Source of the DNA: Lutibacter citreus
Lineage (GTDB): Bacteria > Bacteroidota > Bacteroidia > Flavobacteriales > Flavobacteriaceae
NCBI RefSeq assembly: GCF_003260195.1
Contig: NZ_QEIH01000001.1
Coordinates: 372,001-436,000 of the forward strand
Reading direction: 5' to 3'
Length of the DNA: 64,000 nucleotides
Positions 1 to 11,100 of the stretch are shown here, piece by piece. Within the stretch, counting starts at the first letter, position 1. The number at the start of each line of letters is the position of its first letter. The notes beneath the pieces were generated by a model. It saw nothing but the letters and a program-made list of their open reading frames with translations. It was not told where the DNA came from and did no database searches. Position numbers and translations under genes: made by a program.

Positions 1-2702
1 CTTCTTTAGATGAAGTAGTAGTAATTGGTTATGGTACCGCCAAGAAAAGTGATGTAGTTGGTTCGGTTTCTCAGGTGACAGCCAAGTCTTTTGAGAATCA
101 ACCCGTTACCCGTGTAGAAGATGCCTTACAAGGTAGAGCCTCTGGGGTTAAAGTAACTAGAAGTTCGGGACAACCGGGAGGAGAAATTAAGGTACGTATT
201 AGAGGAGTTAACTCTATTACAGGTAATAACAGCCCTTTAGTTGTTATTGATGGTGTAATTGGAGGTGATTTAAGTATTATTAATCCAAATGATATTGCTT
301 CTATGGATGTGTTAAAAGATGCATCAGCAACTGCAATTTATGGTTCTAGAGGTTCAAATGGGGTGATTTTAGTTACTACCAAAAAAGGAAAAGGGAAAGC
401 AAAAGTAAATGTAGATTATTTTGTTTCTTTTGACAATGTGCCTGAATATTTACCTACTCTTGGAGCTGCTGATTTTGCAAGAATAGAAAATTCTAGTAGA
501 GCTCGAGTAAATTCTCCCGCTATTTATTCAGATGCAGAAATTGCAGCATTTGAGGCAAATGGAGGAACTAATTATCAAAAAGAATTACTAGGTCAGCAAG
601 GACTAACACAAAATCTACAACTTTCAGCAAGTGGAGGCTCTGAAGATGGTAAAATTAATTATTTCCTTTCAGGTAACTATATTAACCAAGAAGGTATGGC
701 TATAGAAACTGGATATGAAAAATATTCTATCCGTTCTAATGTAAACGCTGAAATTAGTGATAAGTTGAAAGTTGGTTTAAATTTATCCGTTCTTAGAGCA
801 AAGACTAAAAATAATTTAGACCAGTTTAATTTATTTGAAGCACGTAAAATATTTCAAGCAACAACTTGGGATCCAACTACTCCTCTTTATAATGAAAACG
901 GCGATTATAATCTATATTCTTTAAATAGTGTAGCAAGTGGTACTTATAATCCTATTGCTGATATGAGAGAATCAAATATAGAAAATGTTAGAGATAGAGT
1001 TGATGTTAATTTTAATGGATCTTATAGTATAACAGACAACCTTACATATTCACTTGTAGTAGGTGCAAATACTATTAATAATACATTAGAAAAATATATT
1101 GTTAGCGCAACTTTACCAGATGCAAATTATAGTGGAGCTAAAACTACTGGATATCAGGTGAGTAATATTGTTACTTGGGCTAAAACATATGGTAAGCACA
1201 ATATTTCAGCTACTGGTTTATATGAATTTTCTCAAAGTGAATATAGTCAAAATGGTTATTCAGCTAACGATTATATTATTTCCGGTAACTTTTATTTAGC
1301 TGAATTGGCAAGTTCTTTTAGAGCTTCTAATGCTTACAATAAGTCTAATATCCAATCTCTTATGGCAAGAGCAGCATATATTTATGATGAAAATTTATTT
1401 GTTACAGCCACAGTTAGAATGGATCAATCTTCTAGATTTAGAAGTGACAATAATACTGGATATTTTCCATCAGTAGCTTTAAAATATAGCTTTAAAAAAA
1501 TGGATTTTTTAAGTAGTAATGATTTTTTAACTGATTTATCCGTTAGAGGAGGATGGGGACAAGTAGGTAACCAAGATGTAGCTCCTTACGTAACATATCC
1601 AAGTTCACAAATTGGAGGGACAAATGCATCTTATCCTTTTTCAGGTGAAGCACCAGAGCCCGGAGCCATACCAGATGGTTATGGAAACCCAGATTTAACT
1701 TGGGAAACAACCACTCAAACCAATTTAGGATTAGATTTTGCTTTTTGGAATGGAAGAGCAAACTTAACTATTGATGGTTACAAAAAGAACACTACAGATC
1801 TTTTATTAGACGTTCCTGTACCAGGTACCAATGGTGGTGGGGTAATTACACAAAATATTGGAGAAGTTGAAAATTATGGGGTAGATTTCTCTTTAGGAGG
1901 AAGTGTTATCAGAGACGATAATTTTAAATGGGATACAAATTTTAATTTTTCATATGTTAAAAATAAAGTTGTTGATTTAGGAGGCGTGAATTCCATACAA
2001 GGTTCTTTTGAAGCTACAGATGGTACGCAACAATACTGGAATATTATAGAGAAAGGAGAACCTTTAGGTCAGTTTTTAGGAGCTACTTTTTTAGGAACAT
2101 GGAAAACAGCAGAAGCTACAGAGGCTTCAGTATTTGGTAGAGCTCCTGGAGACCCAAAATATTTAAGAGATGAATCAGGTGAGATAGTTTATCAAACAAT
2201 AGGTAATGGTACACCAACAACATTTTGGGGTTTCAGTAATACATTAACCTATAAGAATTGGGATATGAATGTATTTTTACAAGGAGTTCACGGTTTTGAT
2301 GTTTATAATACTATACGTGGTACTATCAATGGTCCAGCAAAAAGTTTTATGTCACCTGACCAATTGAACCAATGGACACCAGAAAATGAAACAGATATTC
2401 CTGCAGGAGGGCAAAGTATTATTGGTTCTTCTAGATTTGTAGAAGATGGTAGCTTTATTCGTTTACAAAACTTAGCTATTGGATATACTATTCGTGATTT
2501 AGGTTCTATTGAATCATTGAGATTATATGCTAGTGGTCAAAATTTATTTTTGATTACAGATTATCGAGGTTATGATCCTGAGCTTACATCTGTATCTGCA
2601 GATCCGGATGAAAGAGGTAATGGAGATGTTGCAGCCGGTATTGATGCAGGTGCCTATCCAAATCCTAGAACTATTACTTTAGGTTTTAAATTGAATTTTT
2701 AA
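1..2702 (+). CDS. SusC/RagA-family TonB-linked outer membrane transporter, 5' partial
   Basis: This is a TonB-dependent outer-membrane barrel that imports oligomers captured by its SusD partner. The gene is cut by the window edge: the frame is open from base 3, so an internal GTG near base 75 is not the start. Seen: a TonB-box-like DEVVVIGYGT, then the plug domain with LQGRASGV, IRGVNSITGNN, VLKDASATAIYGSRGSNG and VLVTTKKG, then about 700 residues of barrel ending in an aromatic C-terminus (GFKLNF). The signal peptide and the carboxypeptidase-D-like repeat must lie upstream. The susD gene follows after 21 bases. It is a close paralogue of the SusC gene at 8186, with near-identical plug stretches, which suggests tandem duplication. 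The family is certain; the substrate cannot be read from the sequence, and no glycoside hydrolase lies alongside. Confidence 0.96.
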   Translation, partial: SLDEVVVIGYGTAKKSDVVGSVSQVTAKSFENQPVTRVEDALQGRASGVKVTRSSGQPGGEIKVRIRGVNSITGNNSPLVVIDGVIGGDLSIINPNDIASMDVLKDASATAIYGSRGSNGVILVTTKKGKGKAKVNVDYFVSFDNVPEYLPTLGAADFARIENSSRARVNSPAIYSDAEIAAFEANGGTNYQKELLGQQGLTQNLQLSASGGSEDGKINYFLSGNYINQEGMAIETGYEKYSIRSNVNAEISDKLKVGLNLSVLRAKTKNNLDQFNLFEARKIFQATTWDPTTPLYNENGDYNLYSLNSVASGTYNPIADMRESNIENVRDRVDVNFNGSYSITDNLTYSLVVGANTINNTLEKYIVSATLPDANYSGAKTTGYQVSNIVTWAKTYGKHNISATGLYEFSQSEYSQNGYSANDYIISGNFYLAELASSFRASNAYNKSNIQSLMARAAYIYDENLFVTATVRMDQSSRFRSDNNTGYFPSVALKYSFKKMDFLSSNDFLTDLSVRGGWGQVGNQDVAPYVTYPSSQIGGTNASYPFSGEAPEPGAIPDGYGNPDLTWETTTQTNLGLDFAFWNGRANLTIDGYKKNTTDLLLDVPVPGTNGGGVITQNIGEVENYGVDFSLGGSVIRDDNFKWDTNFNFSYVKNKVVDLGGVNSIQGSFEATDGTQQYWNIIEKGEPLGQFLGATFLGTWKTAEATEASVFGRAPGDPKYLRDESGEIVYQTIGNGTPTTFWGFSNTLTYKNWDMNVFLQGVHGFDVYNTIRGTINGPAKSFMSPDQLNQWTPENETDIPAGGQSIIGSSRFVEDGSFIRLQNLAIGYTIRDLGSIESLRLYASGQNLFLITDYRGYDPELTSVSADPDERGNGDVAAGIDAGAYPNPRTITLGFKLNF

Positions 2703-2723
2703 TAAATAAAAATTGATTATATT

Positions 2724-4232
2724 ATGTATACAAAAAATAAATTCATAAAATATTTGAGCAGCAGTATATCATTAGTATTACTGGTGTTTGTAGTGTCAAT
2801 ACAAAGCTGTACTGACTTAGATGAAGACCCTGCAAAATCGCAGTTGGCTCCTGGAGAATTTTCATCATTAGAGGATTTTAACCTAGGTGTAACTGGTGTT
2901 TATGGGAAATTACGTACCGCTGCTCAGTGGACAACCTTTAATGTTTTTGGTTGGGCTGGTGATGATATAACTACCCACAAAGCTTTAAATAAAGCGCCAT
3001 TTAGAGAATATGACCAAATGAATGTTGCCGGTGATAATCCAAGATCATTAAGTAATTATAAAGATGTTTATTCTATGATTCGTGCGGTAAATGCAGTTAT
3101 AGAAAGTGCTCAAGGCCTAAATGTGCCAGATCAAGACGGTTATAATACACTTTTAGGTGAGTCTCATTTTTTAAGAGGAACACTTTTCTTACATATGTCT
3201 AGAATTCATGGTAGAATTCCTTTGCCTTTAACATCAACTCCAGATTTTGACATAAAATTAGCTACACAAGTAGAAGTTTATGAACAAGTTGAAAGTGATT
3301 TATTATTAGCAGAAAGCTTACTTCCAGATATTTATCCAGGTGTATTAGCAGGAGCACCTCGTCCAAACAGAGGAAGTGCCGAAGCAATGTTGTCTCGTTT
3401 GTATATGAATTGGGCTGGTTTTCCAGTAAAAGACAATGCAAAATATACAGATGCAGCTAACGTTGCAAAAAAAGTAATAGATAACCATACAGCTCATGGT
3501 TTTGAATTGTTGGATGATTTAAATGATTTATGGAAAGTTTCAAATAGATTCAACAATGAATCTGTATGGACGATAGCCTATAATAACCCAGCTGGTTTAG
3601 GTAATAGAAAATATGGTATTTTAGGATATCCTTCTGATGTAGAAGGTGGTTGGTCAGAAATTTTTGCAGAAGTTCGATTTTTTGAAGATTTTCCAGAAGG
3701 ACCAAGAAAAGAAGCTACCTATAGAACAGATTTAGATTGGAAAAGTTTTAAAGATCAAGTACAACCTATATTTGCAAAAGTTGCTGGCCCAGTTGGAGAT
3801 TTACCAAGTCAATGGTCTACAGATAGAAACGATTTTTATATGCGTTATGCTGAGGTTTTATTAAATTATGCTGAAGCATCTGGAAGATCTGGTGCTAATA
3901 GTGCAGATGCTTGGGAAGCTTTAAACATGATCCGAAGAAGAGCTGCTGGAAATCCATTTAATACGCCAGATCCTAGTGTAGATGTTATTTCAGGTGATTT
4001 AGCGGAATTGGCATTTACAGAAAGAAAATGGGAATTTGCCGGAGAGTTTTTACGTTATAATGATTTAGTTAGAATGGAAAGAGTTGCAGATGCATTAAAT
4101 AATGATGCACGTACTCCGTTGGATACAAATATTCCAATAGCCAATCCTGTTTTAGGTTCATTATCTACAGATAATTATTATGCTCCTATTCCTCAAATAG
4201 AGATAGATTTAAATCCGAATTTGGCGAACTAA
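2724..4232 (+). CDS. SusD/RagB-family nutrient-binding outer membrane lipoprotein
   Basis: This surface lipoprotein caps the SusC channel and binds the ligand. It is 502 residues, normal for the family. The N-terminus has a hydrophobic stretch ending in a lipobox-like SIQSC (Cys29), followed by the acidic start of the mature protein (TDLDEDP). Family-typical helical segments are visible: GESHFLRGTLFLHMSRIHG, APRPNRGSAEAMLSRLYMNW, RYAEVLLNYAEASG and AFTERKWEFAGEFLRYNDL. It lies 21 bases after susC and is followed by a strong terminator, so the pair forms one unit. The C-terminal NPNLAN ending is shared with the second SusD at 11272, supporting duplication of the pair. Confidence 0.96.
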   Translation: MYTKNKFIKYLSSSISLVLLVFVVSIQSCTDLDEDPAKSQLAPGEFSSLEDFNLGVTGVYGKLRTAAQWTTFNVFGWAGDDITTHKALNKAPFREYDQMNVAGDNPRSLSNYKDVYSMIRAVNAVIESAQGLNVPDQDGYNTLLGESHFLRGTLFLHMSRIHGRIPLPLTSTPDFDIKLATQVEVYEQVESDLLLAESLLPDIYPGVLAGAPRPNRGSAEAMLSRLYMNWAGFPVKDNAKYTDAANVAKKVIDNHTAHGFELLDDLNDLWKVSNRFNNESVWTIAYNNPAGLGNRKYGILGYPSDVEGGWSEIFAEVRFFEDFPEGPRKEATYRTDLDWKSFKDQVQPIFAKVAGPVGDLPSQWSTDRNDFYMRYAEVLLNYAEASGRSGANSADAWEALNMIRRRAAGNPFNTPDPSVDVISGDLAELAFTERKWEFAGEFLRYNDLVRMERVADALNNDARTPLDTNIPIANPVLGSLSTDNYYAPIPQIEIDLNPNLAN

Positions 4233-4255
4233 ATTATATTTGAATTAGTGTTTTC

Positions 4256-4293
4256 AAAAGCGGTAAGATTTGAAAAATCTTACCGCTTTTTTA
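4256..4293 (+). terminator. Intrinsic terminator of the first susCD unit
   Basis: A 13-bp perfect stem (AGCGGTAAGATTT with its complement) has a 3-base loop and is followed by a T-run. It lies 24 bases after the susD stop. Confidence 0.9.
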
Positions 4294-4314
4294 TTTATAG
4301 AAAAAACAATTTTG

Positions 4315-4322
4315 TATATTTG
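4315..4322 (+). promoter_or_regulatory. Bacteroidota -7 box (TATATTTG) upstream of the FG-GAP lipoprotein gene
   Basis: This matches the TAnnTTTG -7 consensus recognised by the Bacteroidota primary sigma factor. It lies between the preceding terminator and the ATG at 4381, implying a 5' leader of about 50 bases. No convincing -33 TTG is seen at the usual distance. Confidence 0.55.
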
Positions 4323-4380
4323 AAAGTATAGGCCTTATCTTTTATAAACTAACCAACCAACTTAGAATAAATATTTAAAA

Positions 4381-7300
4381 ATGAGATTAATTAAAATACT
4401 CAAGAAAATTAGTGGATTAATAGTATTAATTTTCGTGATTTCTATTTTGAATTCTTGTCAAGATTCAAAAAAACAAACTTTAGATATTAAAACTGAAGAT
4501 TCAGAATTAAAATTATTTACAGCCATTAATTCAACAGATTCAGGTATTACTTTTGTAAATAAATTAGAGGAAACTCTTGATGTTAATTATTTTCAATACA
4601 ATTACACATATATTGGAGGTGGTGTGGCGACAGCCGATTTTAATAATGATGGATTGGTAGATTTATTTTTCACGTCGAATACTCATGATAACAAGCTTTA
4701 TTTGAATAAAGGAAATTTAAAATTTGAAGATATTACAAACAAATCAGGTGTTAAAAAAAGAGCTGGTTTTGATACTGGAGTTTCTGTTGTTGATGTGAAT
4801 AACGATGGCTATTTAGATATATATATTTCAAGAGGAGGTGCCGTGAATGATAATAATGAATTTGAAAATATGTTATATATAAATAACGGAGATCTAACTT
4901 TTTCTGAAAAAGCAAAGGAGCTTGGTTTGGCAGATAACAATAGAAGTATAAATGCAATATTTTTTGATTATGACAATGATAATGATTTAGACGTTTATGT
5001 TTCAAATGCATCTGATATTGTAAGCAGAAAACAAACTCAAGTAATAGATTTAAAAACATTACAAAATGATCCTGAAACTATTACTCAAAAGGGAAGTGAT
5101 CGATTATATAATAATGATGGAACTGGTCATTTTACAGATGTTTCTAAAAAGGCAGGAATTATGCCAGAAACTGGTTTTGGATTAAATCCAGAAATTGGAG
5201 ATTTTAACAATGATGGTTGGTTAGATATATATGTTAATAATGATTTTAATATTCCTGATTTTGCTTACTTAAACAATGGAGATGGTACTTTTACTGAAAG
5301 TCGTGATGAGTTATTTAAACATATGTCTTTCAATAGTATGGGTGGTGATTTAGCTGATATTAATAATGATGGTTTGTTAGATTTAATGACTCTAGATATG
5401 AATCCAGAGGATTATGTGAGGTCAAAAACTACTATGGGAATGACATCTATTAGTGTTTTTGAAGAAATGGTTAGTAAAGGATATCATCATCAATATATGC
5501 ACAATATGCTACATATTAATAATGGTAATGGAACTATGAGTGATATTAGTAAAATGGCGGGAATGGCCGATACGGATTGGAGTTGGTCATTATTGTCTGC
5601 TGATTTTGATTTGGATGGTTATAATGATATTTATGTTACAAATGGAGTGTATAGAGATGTGATAGACAAAGACATGAATAATAAAATTTTGGGGATTTTA
5701 AGAAAGAATAATAGAAAACCTACTTCTGAAGATTTCTTTAACTATGCAAAAATGTTCCCTCAACAAAAATTAGTTAATTATTTTTTTAAAAATAATGAAG
5801 ATTTAACTTTTGAAAATACTTCAACTAAATGGACAGTTTCAACAGCTACATTTTCAAATGGGGCAGCTTATGCGGATTTAGATAATGATGGTGATTTGGA
5901 TTTAATAGTAAATAATATTAATGATAATGCAACGCTATTAAAAAACAATGCAATAGAATTGAATAAAGGAAATTTTTTACAAATTTCATTTGAAGGCCCC
6001 AAAACAAATAAGTTTGGTAATGGGGTTATAGCTAATATTTATTTAGAAAATGGAACTTTACAGACTAGACAGTTAGTAAATACGCGTGGATTTTTATCAT
6101 CAGTTTCAAATAAATTGCATTTTGGGTTAAAAAAGAATGATTCTATTAAAAAATTGGAAATTGTTTGGCAAGATGGGAAAAAACAAGAATTGACAGGTAT
6201 TAGTGCAAATCAGAATGTTAAAATAAAGTATGCAAATGCCGTATTGAAGGATGTTTCAAACGAAACAGAAAAAGAAAGCAATCTTATTTTTGCTAAATTA
6301 AATACAGATTATAAGCATGTAGATCCTTATTTTAATGATTACAATTATCAAGTATTATTGCCACATAAACTATCACAAACTGGGCCTGCAATTGCAAAAG
6401 CAGATGTTAACAAAGATGGAATTGAAGATGTTTACATTGGTGGAGGTCATGGTCAACTAGGTCAGTTACTTTTAGGAGATAGGAAAAATGGTTTTAAAAC
6501 TAAATCTGTTTCTGATTTTCTTTTTGATAAACAAAAAGAAGATGTGGGAGCTTGCTTTTTTGATGCAGATAATGATGGTGATCAAGATTTATATGTTGTA
6601 AGTGGAAGTTATGAATTTTTCAGAAATCCAAGAATGTTACAAGATAGATTGTATTTAAATAACGGAAGAGGAGATTTTAAATTAGCTAAGAATAATTTAC
6701 CAGAAATGTTATCTGCTGGTTCTGTAGTTGTGCCTTCAGATTATGACAACGATGGAGATTTAGATTTATTTGTAGGAGGTAGAGTTATACCAAATAAATA
6801 TCCACATGCTCCAATTAGTTATTTGTTGAACAATAATAAAGGAACTTTCACTATTGAAACTTCTAACGTAGCACCTGAATTAGAAACTGTAGGAATGGTT
6901 ACAGATGCTGTTTGGTTTGATATAAATAAGGACAATACCAAAGATTTGATTGTTTGTGGTGAATGGATGGGAATTGAAGTGTTTTTAAATATTGATGGAA
7001 AATTTGAGAAAAGTAACTATTACAATTCTTTAAATTCCGCGAAAGGATGGTGGAATAAATTATTGATTGCAGACGTAGATAATGATGGAGATGAAGATAT
7101 AGTTGCTGGAAATTTAGGGCTAAATTATAAGTTTCATGCTTCAACAGAAAAACCATTCCACGTATATGCTAAAGATTTTGATTTTAATGGAGTAGAAGAC
7201 GTGTTTTTAGCAAAATACTATAATAATAAACAAGTTCCAGTTAGAGGTAAAGGATGTACAGCTCAACAAATGCCACATTTAAATAATAAAATTAAAACTT

Positions 7301-7749
7301 ATGAGAGTTTTGCAAGTAGAGATATTGAAGGGATTGTTGGTGCAGGTATAAAAACGGCATTACATTATGAGGTTAACGAGTTTAAATCTGGTATTTTTAT
7401 TAATAATGGGGGTAATGATTTTGCTTTTAAACCTTTTTCTAATTTAGTTCAAAGATCTCCAATAAATAGTATTTTATTTAATGATTTTGATAATGATGGA
7501 ATTAAAGACTTATTGTTGGCCGGGAATAATTACCAATCTGAAGTTGAAACTACACGAGCAGATGGAGGTATTGGAGCTTTTTTGAAAGGTGATAATACTG
7601 GATCCTTTAAATATATTTCAAACTTAGAATCAGGTTTTTTTGTAGATAAAGATGTTAGAAATATGGTTGAAGTAGAAGGTAAAAATAGATCATATATTTT
7701 TGTTGTAAATAATAACAATTATCATGATGTTTTCTCTATAATTAAATGA
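4381..7749 (+). CDS. FG-GAP/VCBS repeat surface lipoprotein with ASPIC/UnbV domain
   Basis: This is a 1122-residue predicted lipoprotein with a hydrophobic N-terminus ending LNSC (Cys26). At least 14 calcium-loop motifs of the FG-GAP type follow, for example ADFNNDGLVDLF, VDVNNDGYLDIYI, FDYDNDNDLDVYV, GDFNNDGWLDIYV and SDYDNDGDLDLFVGG. They fall in two blocks: residues about 80-520 and about 670-1060. Between them is an ASPIC/UnbV-like segment (GFLSSVSNKLHFGL, VWQDGKKQEL) at about 540-620. Such repeats build beta-propellers that bind Ca2+ and often act in adhesion or ligand binding. It has its own promoter and terminator, but its place between two paralogous SusCD pairs suggests an accessory surface protein of the same uptake locus. 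That role is an inference; no catalytic residues are recognised. Confidence 0.9.
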   Translation: MRLIKILKKISGLIVLIFVISILNSCQDSKKQTLDIKTEDSELKLFTAINSTDSGITFVNKLEETLDVNYFQYNYTYIGGGVATADFNNDGLVDLFFTSNTHDNKLYLNKGNLKFEDITNKSGVKKRAGFDTGVSVVDVNNDGYLDIYISRGGAVNDNNEFENMLYINNGDLTFSEKAKELGLADNNRSINAIFFDYDNDNDLDVYVSNASDIVSRKQTQVIDLKTLQNDPETITQKGSDRLYNNDGTGHFTDVSKKAGIMPETGFGLNPEIGDFNNDGWLDIYVNNDFNIPDFAYLNNGDGTFTESRDELFKHMSFNSMGGDLADINNDGLLDLMTLDMNPEDYVRSKTTMGMTSISVFEEMVSKGYHHQYMHNMLHINNGNGTMSDISKMAGMADTDWSWSLLSADFDLDGYNDIYVTNGVYRDVIDKDMNNKILGILRKNNRKPTSEDFFNYAKMFPQQKLVNYFFKNNEDLTFENTSTKWTVSTATFSNGAAYADLDNDGDLDLIVNNINDNATLLKNNAIELNKGNFLQISFEGPKTNKFGNGVIANIYLENGTLQTRQLVNTRGFLSSVSNKLHFGLKKNDSIKKLEIVWQDGKKQELTGISANQNVKIKYANAVLKDVSNETEKESNLIFAKLNTDYKHVDPYFNDYNYQVLLPHKLSQTGPAIAKADVNKDGIEDVYIGGGHGQLGQLLLGDRKNGFKTKSVSDFLFDKQKEDVGACFFDADNDGDQDLYVVSGSYEFFRNPRMLQDRLYLNNGRGDFKLAKNNLPEMLSAGSVVVPSDYDNDGDLDLFVGGRVIPNKYPHAPISYLLNNNKGTFTIETSNVAPELETVGMVTDAVWFDINKDNTKDLIVCGEWMGIEVFLNIDGKFEKSNYYNSLNSAKGWWNKLLIADVDNDGDEDIVAGNLGLNYKFHASTEKPFHVYAKDFDFNGVEDVFLAKYYNNKQVPVRGKGCTAQQMPHLNNKIKTYESFASRDIEGIVGAGIKTALHYEVNEFKSGIFINNGGNDFAFKPFSNLVQRSPINSILFNDFDNDGIKDLLLAGNNYQSEVETTRADGGIGAFLKGDNTGSFKYISNLESGFFVDKDVRNMVEVEGKNRSYIFVVNNNNYHDVFSIIK

Positions 7750-7794
7750 AAAATGCTTGAATAATACTTTTTTTGAATTTTTCTCAAAAGAAAT

Positions 7795-7842
7795 AAAAAA
7801 AGCTCAAAAGGATTAATGTTAATCCTTTTGAGCTTTTTTTTT
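7795..7842 (+). terminator. Strong intrinsic terminator after the FG-GAP gene
   Basis: A 16-bp perfect stem at 7801-7816 and 7819-7834 is flanked by an A-run and a T-run, so it could work on both strands. Confidence 0.92.
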
Positions 7843-8185
7843 ATGAAAATATATTAATTAACATAAAACCTACCAAGCTAGAGTAGTAAGAGTCGATTTT
7901 ACATTTATTAATCATTTTTTTTGTAACTAAAGTAACTTAAATGATACTTTAAAGAATTTAATAGTAACAAATAAAATGTGCTTTTTTACCTGAAAAATAT
8001 ACTATATTATCTATGTTGGTTGAGTTTTTTTATAAAAAAAGTTTATATTGCAAGTAGAACTTTAATTTATTTGTACTTCAAAAAGCGGTAATTGGCAAGG
8101 GGAATCTTATAATACAATAGCCAAATAGTTACTCGAATTGCAAAAAAAATATCCAAATTATTTATTAACTCAATCTAATCGAATT
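7843..8185. other. Leader region upstream of the second susC
   Basis: This is about 340 bases without a gene. It is AT-rich with several T-runs. A weak -7-like TTTATTTG sits near 8066-8073 with a TTG at 8048-8050. I see no clear inverted repeat that would be an anti-sigma or hybrid-sensor target. Confidence 0.4.
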
Positions 8186-11100
8186 ATGACAAAAAATTTT
8201 ATGCGAATTTTAAGGAGACTTTCCGTTTTTGGGGTTTTTTTAGCATTAATGAGTGTACAACAAATTTATGCTCAGCAAACAGTAACTGGTAAGGTTACTG
8301 ATGAAACAAACCAGGGTGTTCCTGGTGCAAACATTATTAAACAAGGTACTTCTTCAGGTGTAACTTCAGATTTTGATGGAATTTATAATATTTCAGCAAA
8401 TAAAGGAGATGTATTGGTATTTTCTTTTGTTGGTTACAGAACAAAGAAGGTAACTGTAGGAAGCAACTTAACAATAAATGTAAACCTTGAGCCTGATGTT
8501 GCTTCGTTAGATGAAGTAGTAGTTATTGGGTACGGTACAGCAAAGAAAAGTGATGTTACAGGTGCAGTAGCACAAGTTACAGCAAAGTCTTTTGAAGATC
8601 AACCAATGACTCGTGTGGAGAATGCCTTACAAGGTAGAGCTGCAGGGGTAACAGTTGCAGGATCAGGAGCACCTGGAAAGGGAATTAAAGTAAGAATTAG
8701 AGGGGTGAACTCAATTACAGGTAATAACGACCCATTGGTTGTTGTAGATGGTGTATTTGGTGGCGATTTAAGAACAATTAACCCTAATAACATTCAATCT
8801 ATGGAGGTGCTTAAAGATGCATCTGCATTAGCAATTTATGGTTCTAGAGGTTCTAATGGTGTAATTTTAGTTACTACTAAAAAAGGTTCAGGAAAAGCGA
8901 AAGTTTCTGTTGATCAGTTTGTTACTTTTTCAAGTATGAACAAACGTATACCAGTTATAGGGTCTGCAGAATTTGCAAGATTAGAAAACGAAGAGTTTAT
9001 TGCAAACCCAGTTAATAATCCGGCAGATGCACCTTACTCAGCGGCTCAAATTGCAGATTTTGAAGCAAACCCATTAAAATATCAAGATATGATGTTTCAA
9101 CAAGGGTTTACAAACAATACTCAACTTTCAATTAGTGGAGGAACAGATGATGGAGTAAAATATTTTTTATCAGGTAATTTTATTGATCAAACCGGGGTTC
9201 AAATAACTTCTGCTTATAAAAGATATTCTTTTAGATCTAATTTAAGTAAAAAGTTTAATGATAAATTAACTATTTCTGCAAATGTTACTGCAAGTAGAGA
9301 AATTACACATAATGACCAAGATGTATTTAGTGGTGGAGATGGTAGTCCAATTACAAGAGCAATAACTTGGGATCCAACATCACCAGTACGTGATGAGAAT
9401 GGAGAATATGTATTAAGATCTATTAGAGAGGTTGCAAATAATAATTATAATCCAATTAGAAGATTTGAATTAAGTAACCATGATGTATTTGCAGATCGTT
9501 TAAATATTACTTTAAATGGTACATATAATTTTACTGATAACTTTACGTATACTTTAATTACGTCAATTTCAACATTGCATAGTGATACCGAGTCATTTAG
9601 AATTGAAGGTGATTTTGCAGCTACAGGATTCTCTAACATTTCTTATAGAAATTTTAATGATACTTCACATCAGGTGAGTAATATTTTAAATTGGAAAAAG
9701 GAATTTGATAAGCATAGTCTTGATGTAACAGGGGTGTATGAATTTCAGGGAGCTCGTGGCCTTAGTAATGGTTATAGTGTACAGGATTTAAATGTTGGAG
9801 GTCTATACTTAGCAGATGATAGTGCTAATGAAAGTTTTTCTAATTCAGGAAATGAAACATCAATTCAATCTTATTTAGGTAGGGCGCAATATAATTATGA
9901 TGGAACATTGTATTTAACCGCATCTATGAGGATTGATGAATCTTCTAAATTTGCTAAAGGTAATAGAACTGGGTATTTCCCTTCAGGAGCTGTAGCATTA
10001 AACTTAGGTAAATTCGAATTTATTGAAAATAGTCCTTTATCTAGCTTAAAATTAAGAGCTGGTTGGGGTAAAGTAGGTAACCAAAACATCAATGCATCAG
10101 CAAGGTTCTCATTAAATAATAATTCTGGATTGTATACTATTGATGGAGAAACAACAAATACAGGGTCGGTTCAATCACAAGAAGGAAATCCTGATTTAAC
10201 TTGGGAAACAACAGCTCAAACTAATATAGGTTTAGATTTTGGTTTCTTAAATGGACGTATTAGAGGTTCTATTGATTACTTTAATAAAGATACTGAAGAT
10301 TTATTACTACAAACTATTATACCAGGTACATCTATTAGAACATTTATAAATGCAGGGGAGGTTAATAATAAAGGTATTGATTTCTCATTATCTGCAGATA
10401 TTATTAATTCAGATGACTTTAGTTGGGATGCTAGTTTAAATGTATCAAAAATTAAAAATGAAGTGACCAAATTGAATGGTGATACAGAATTTATTGTTGG
10501 TAACGCTGCCGGTATTGGTGGAGGTGGAATCCGATTAAATGTTATAAAAGTTGGAGAGCCACTAGGTACATTCTGGGGTTATGAAGCTCAAGGAACATGG
10601 AAGTCTACAGATAATATCCCAGTTGATGGTGATGGAAATGCATTATTCCAACCTGGTGATGAAAAGTTTAAATTAGATGAAAATAATCAAATTGAATTTA
10701 ATACGCTTGGAAGTGGAATGCCAGATGTAACATTTGGATTTAATAATACATTTACTTATAAGAACTGGGATTTAAACATGTTCTTAAACGGATCATTTGG
10801 ATTTGAAGTATGGAACCAAGTTAGAGGAGTTATTACAGGTAACGGCGGTAACAGAAGTAATCTGTCTCCAGATCGTTATGACAGATGGACACCTGAAAAC
10901 GAAACAGACCTTCCTAAAGCCGGTACAGCAAATGTATTGAATTCATCACGTTGGATTGAAAAAGGAGATTTTATTAGATTGAGCAATCTTAAATTAGGAT
11001 ATACTTTTAATGATAATTTAATTAAAGGTATAAATAGCTTACAAGTTTACGCAAGTGGACAAAATCTATTTTTAATAACTGACTATAAAGGTCTTGATCC

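Noticed and set aside
4751-5059. Antisense frames inside the FG-GAP gene (also 6899-7156 and 7530-7718)
   Set aside because: They result from the strong codon pattern of the Asp/Asn-rich repeats on the other strand; no start region or family feature is present.
8138-8185. TTG start for the second SusC
   Set aside because: It would add a 16-residue polar extension before a normal signal peptide; the ATG at 8186 fits better.
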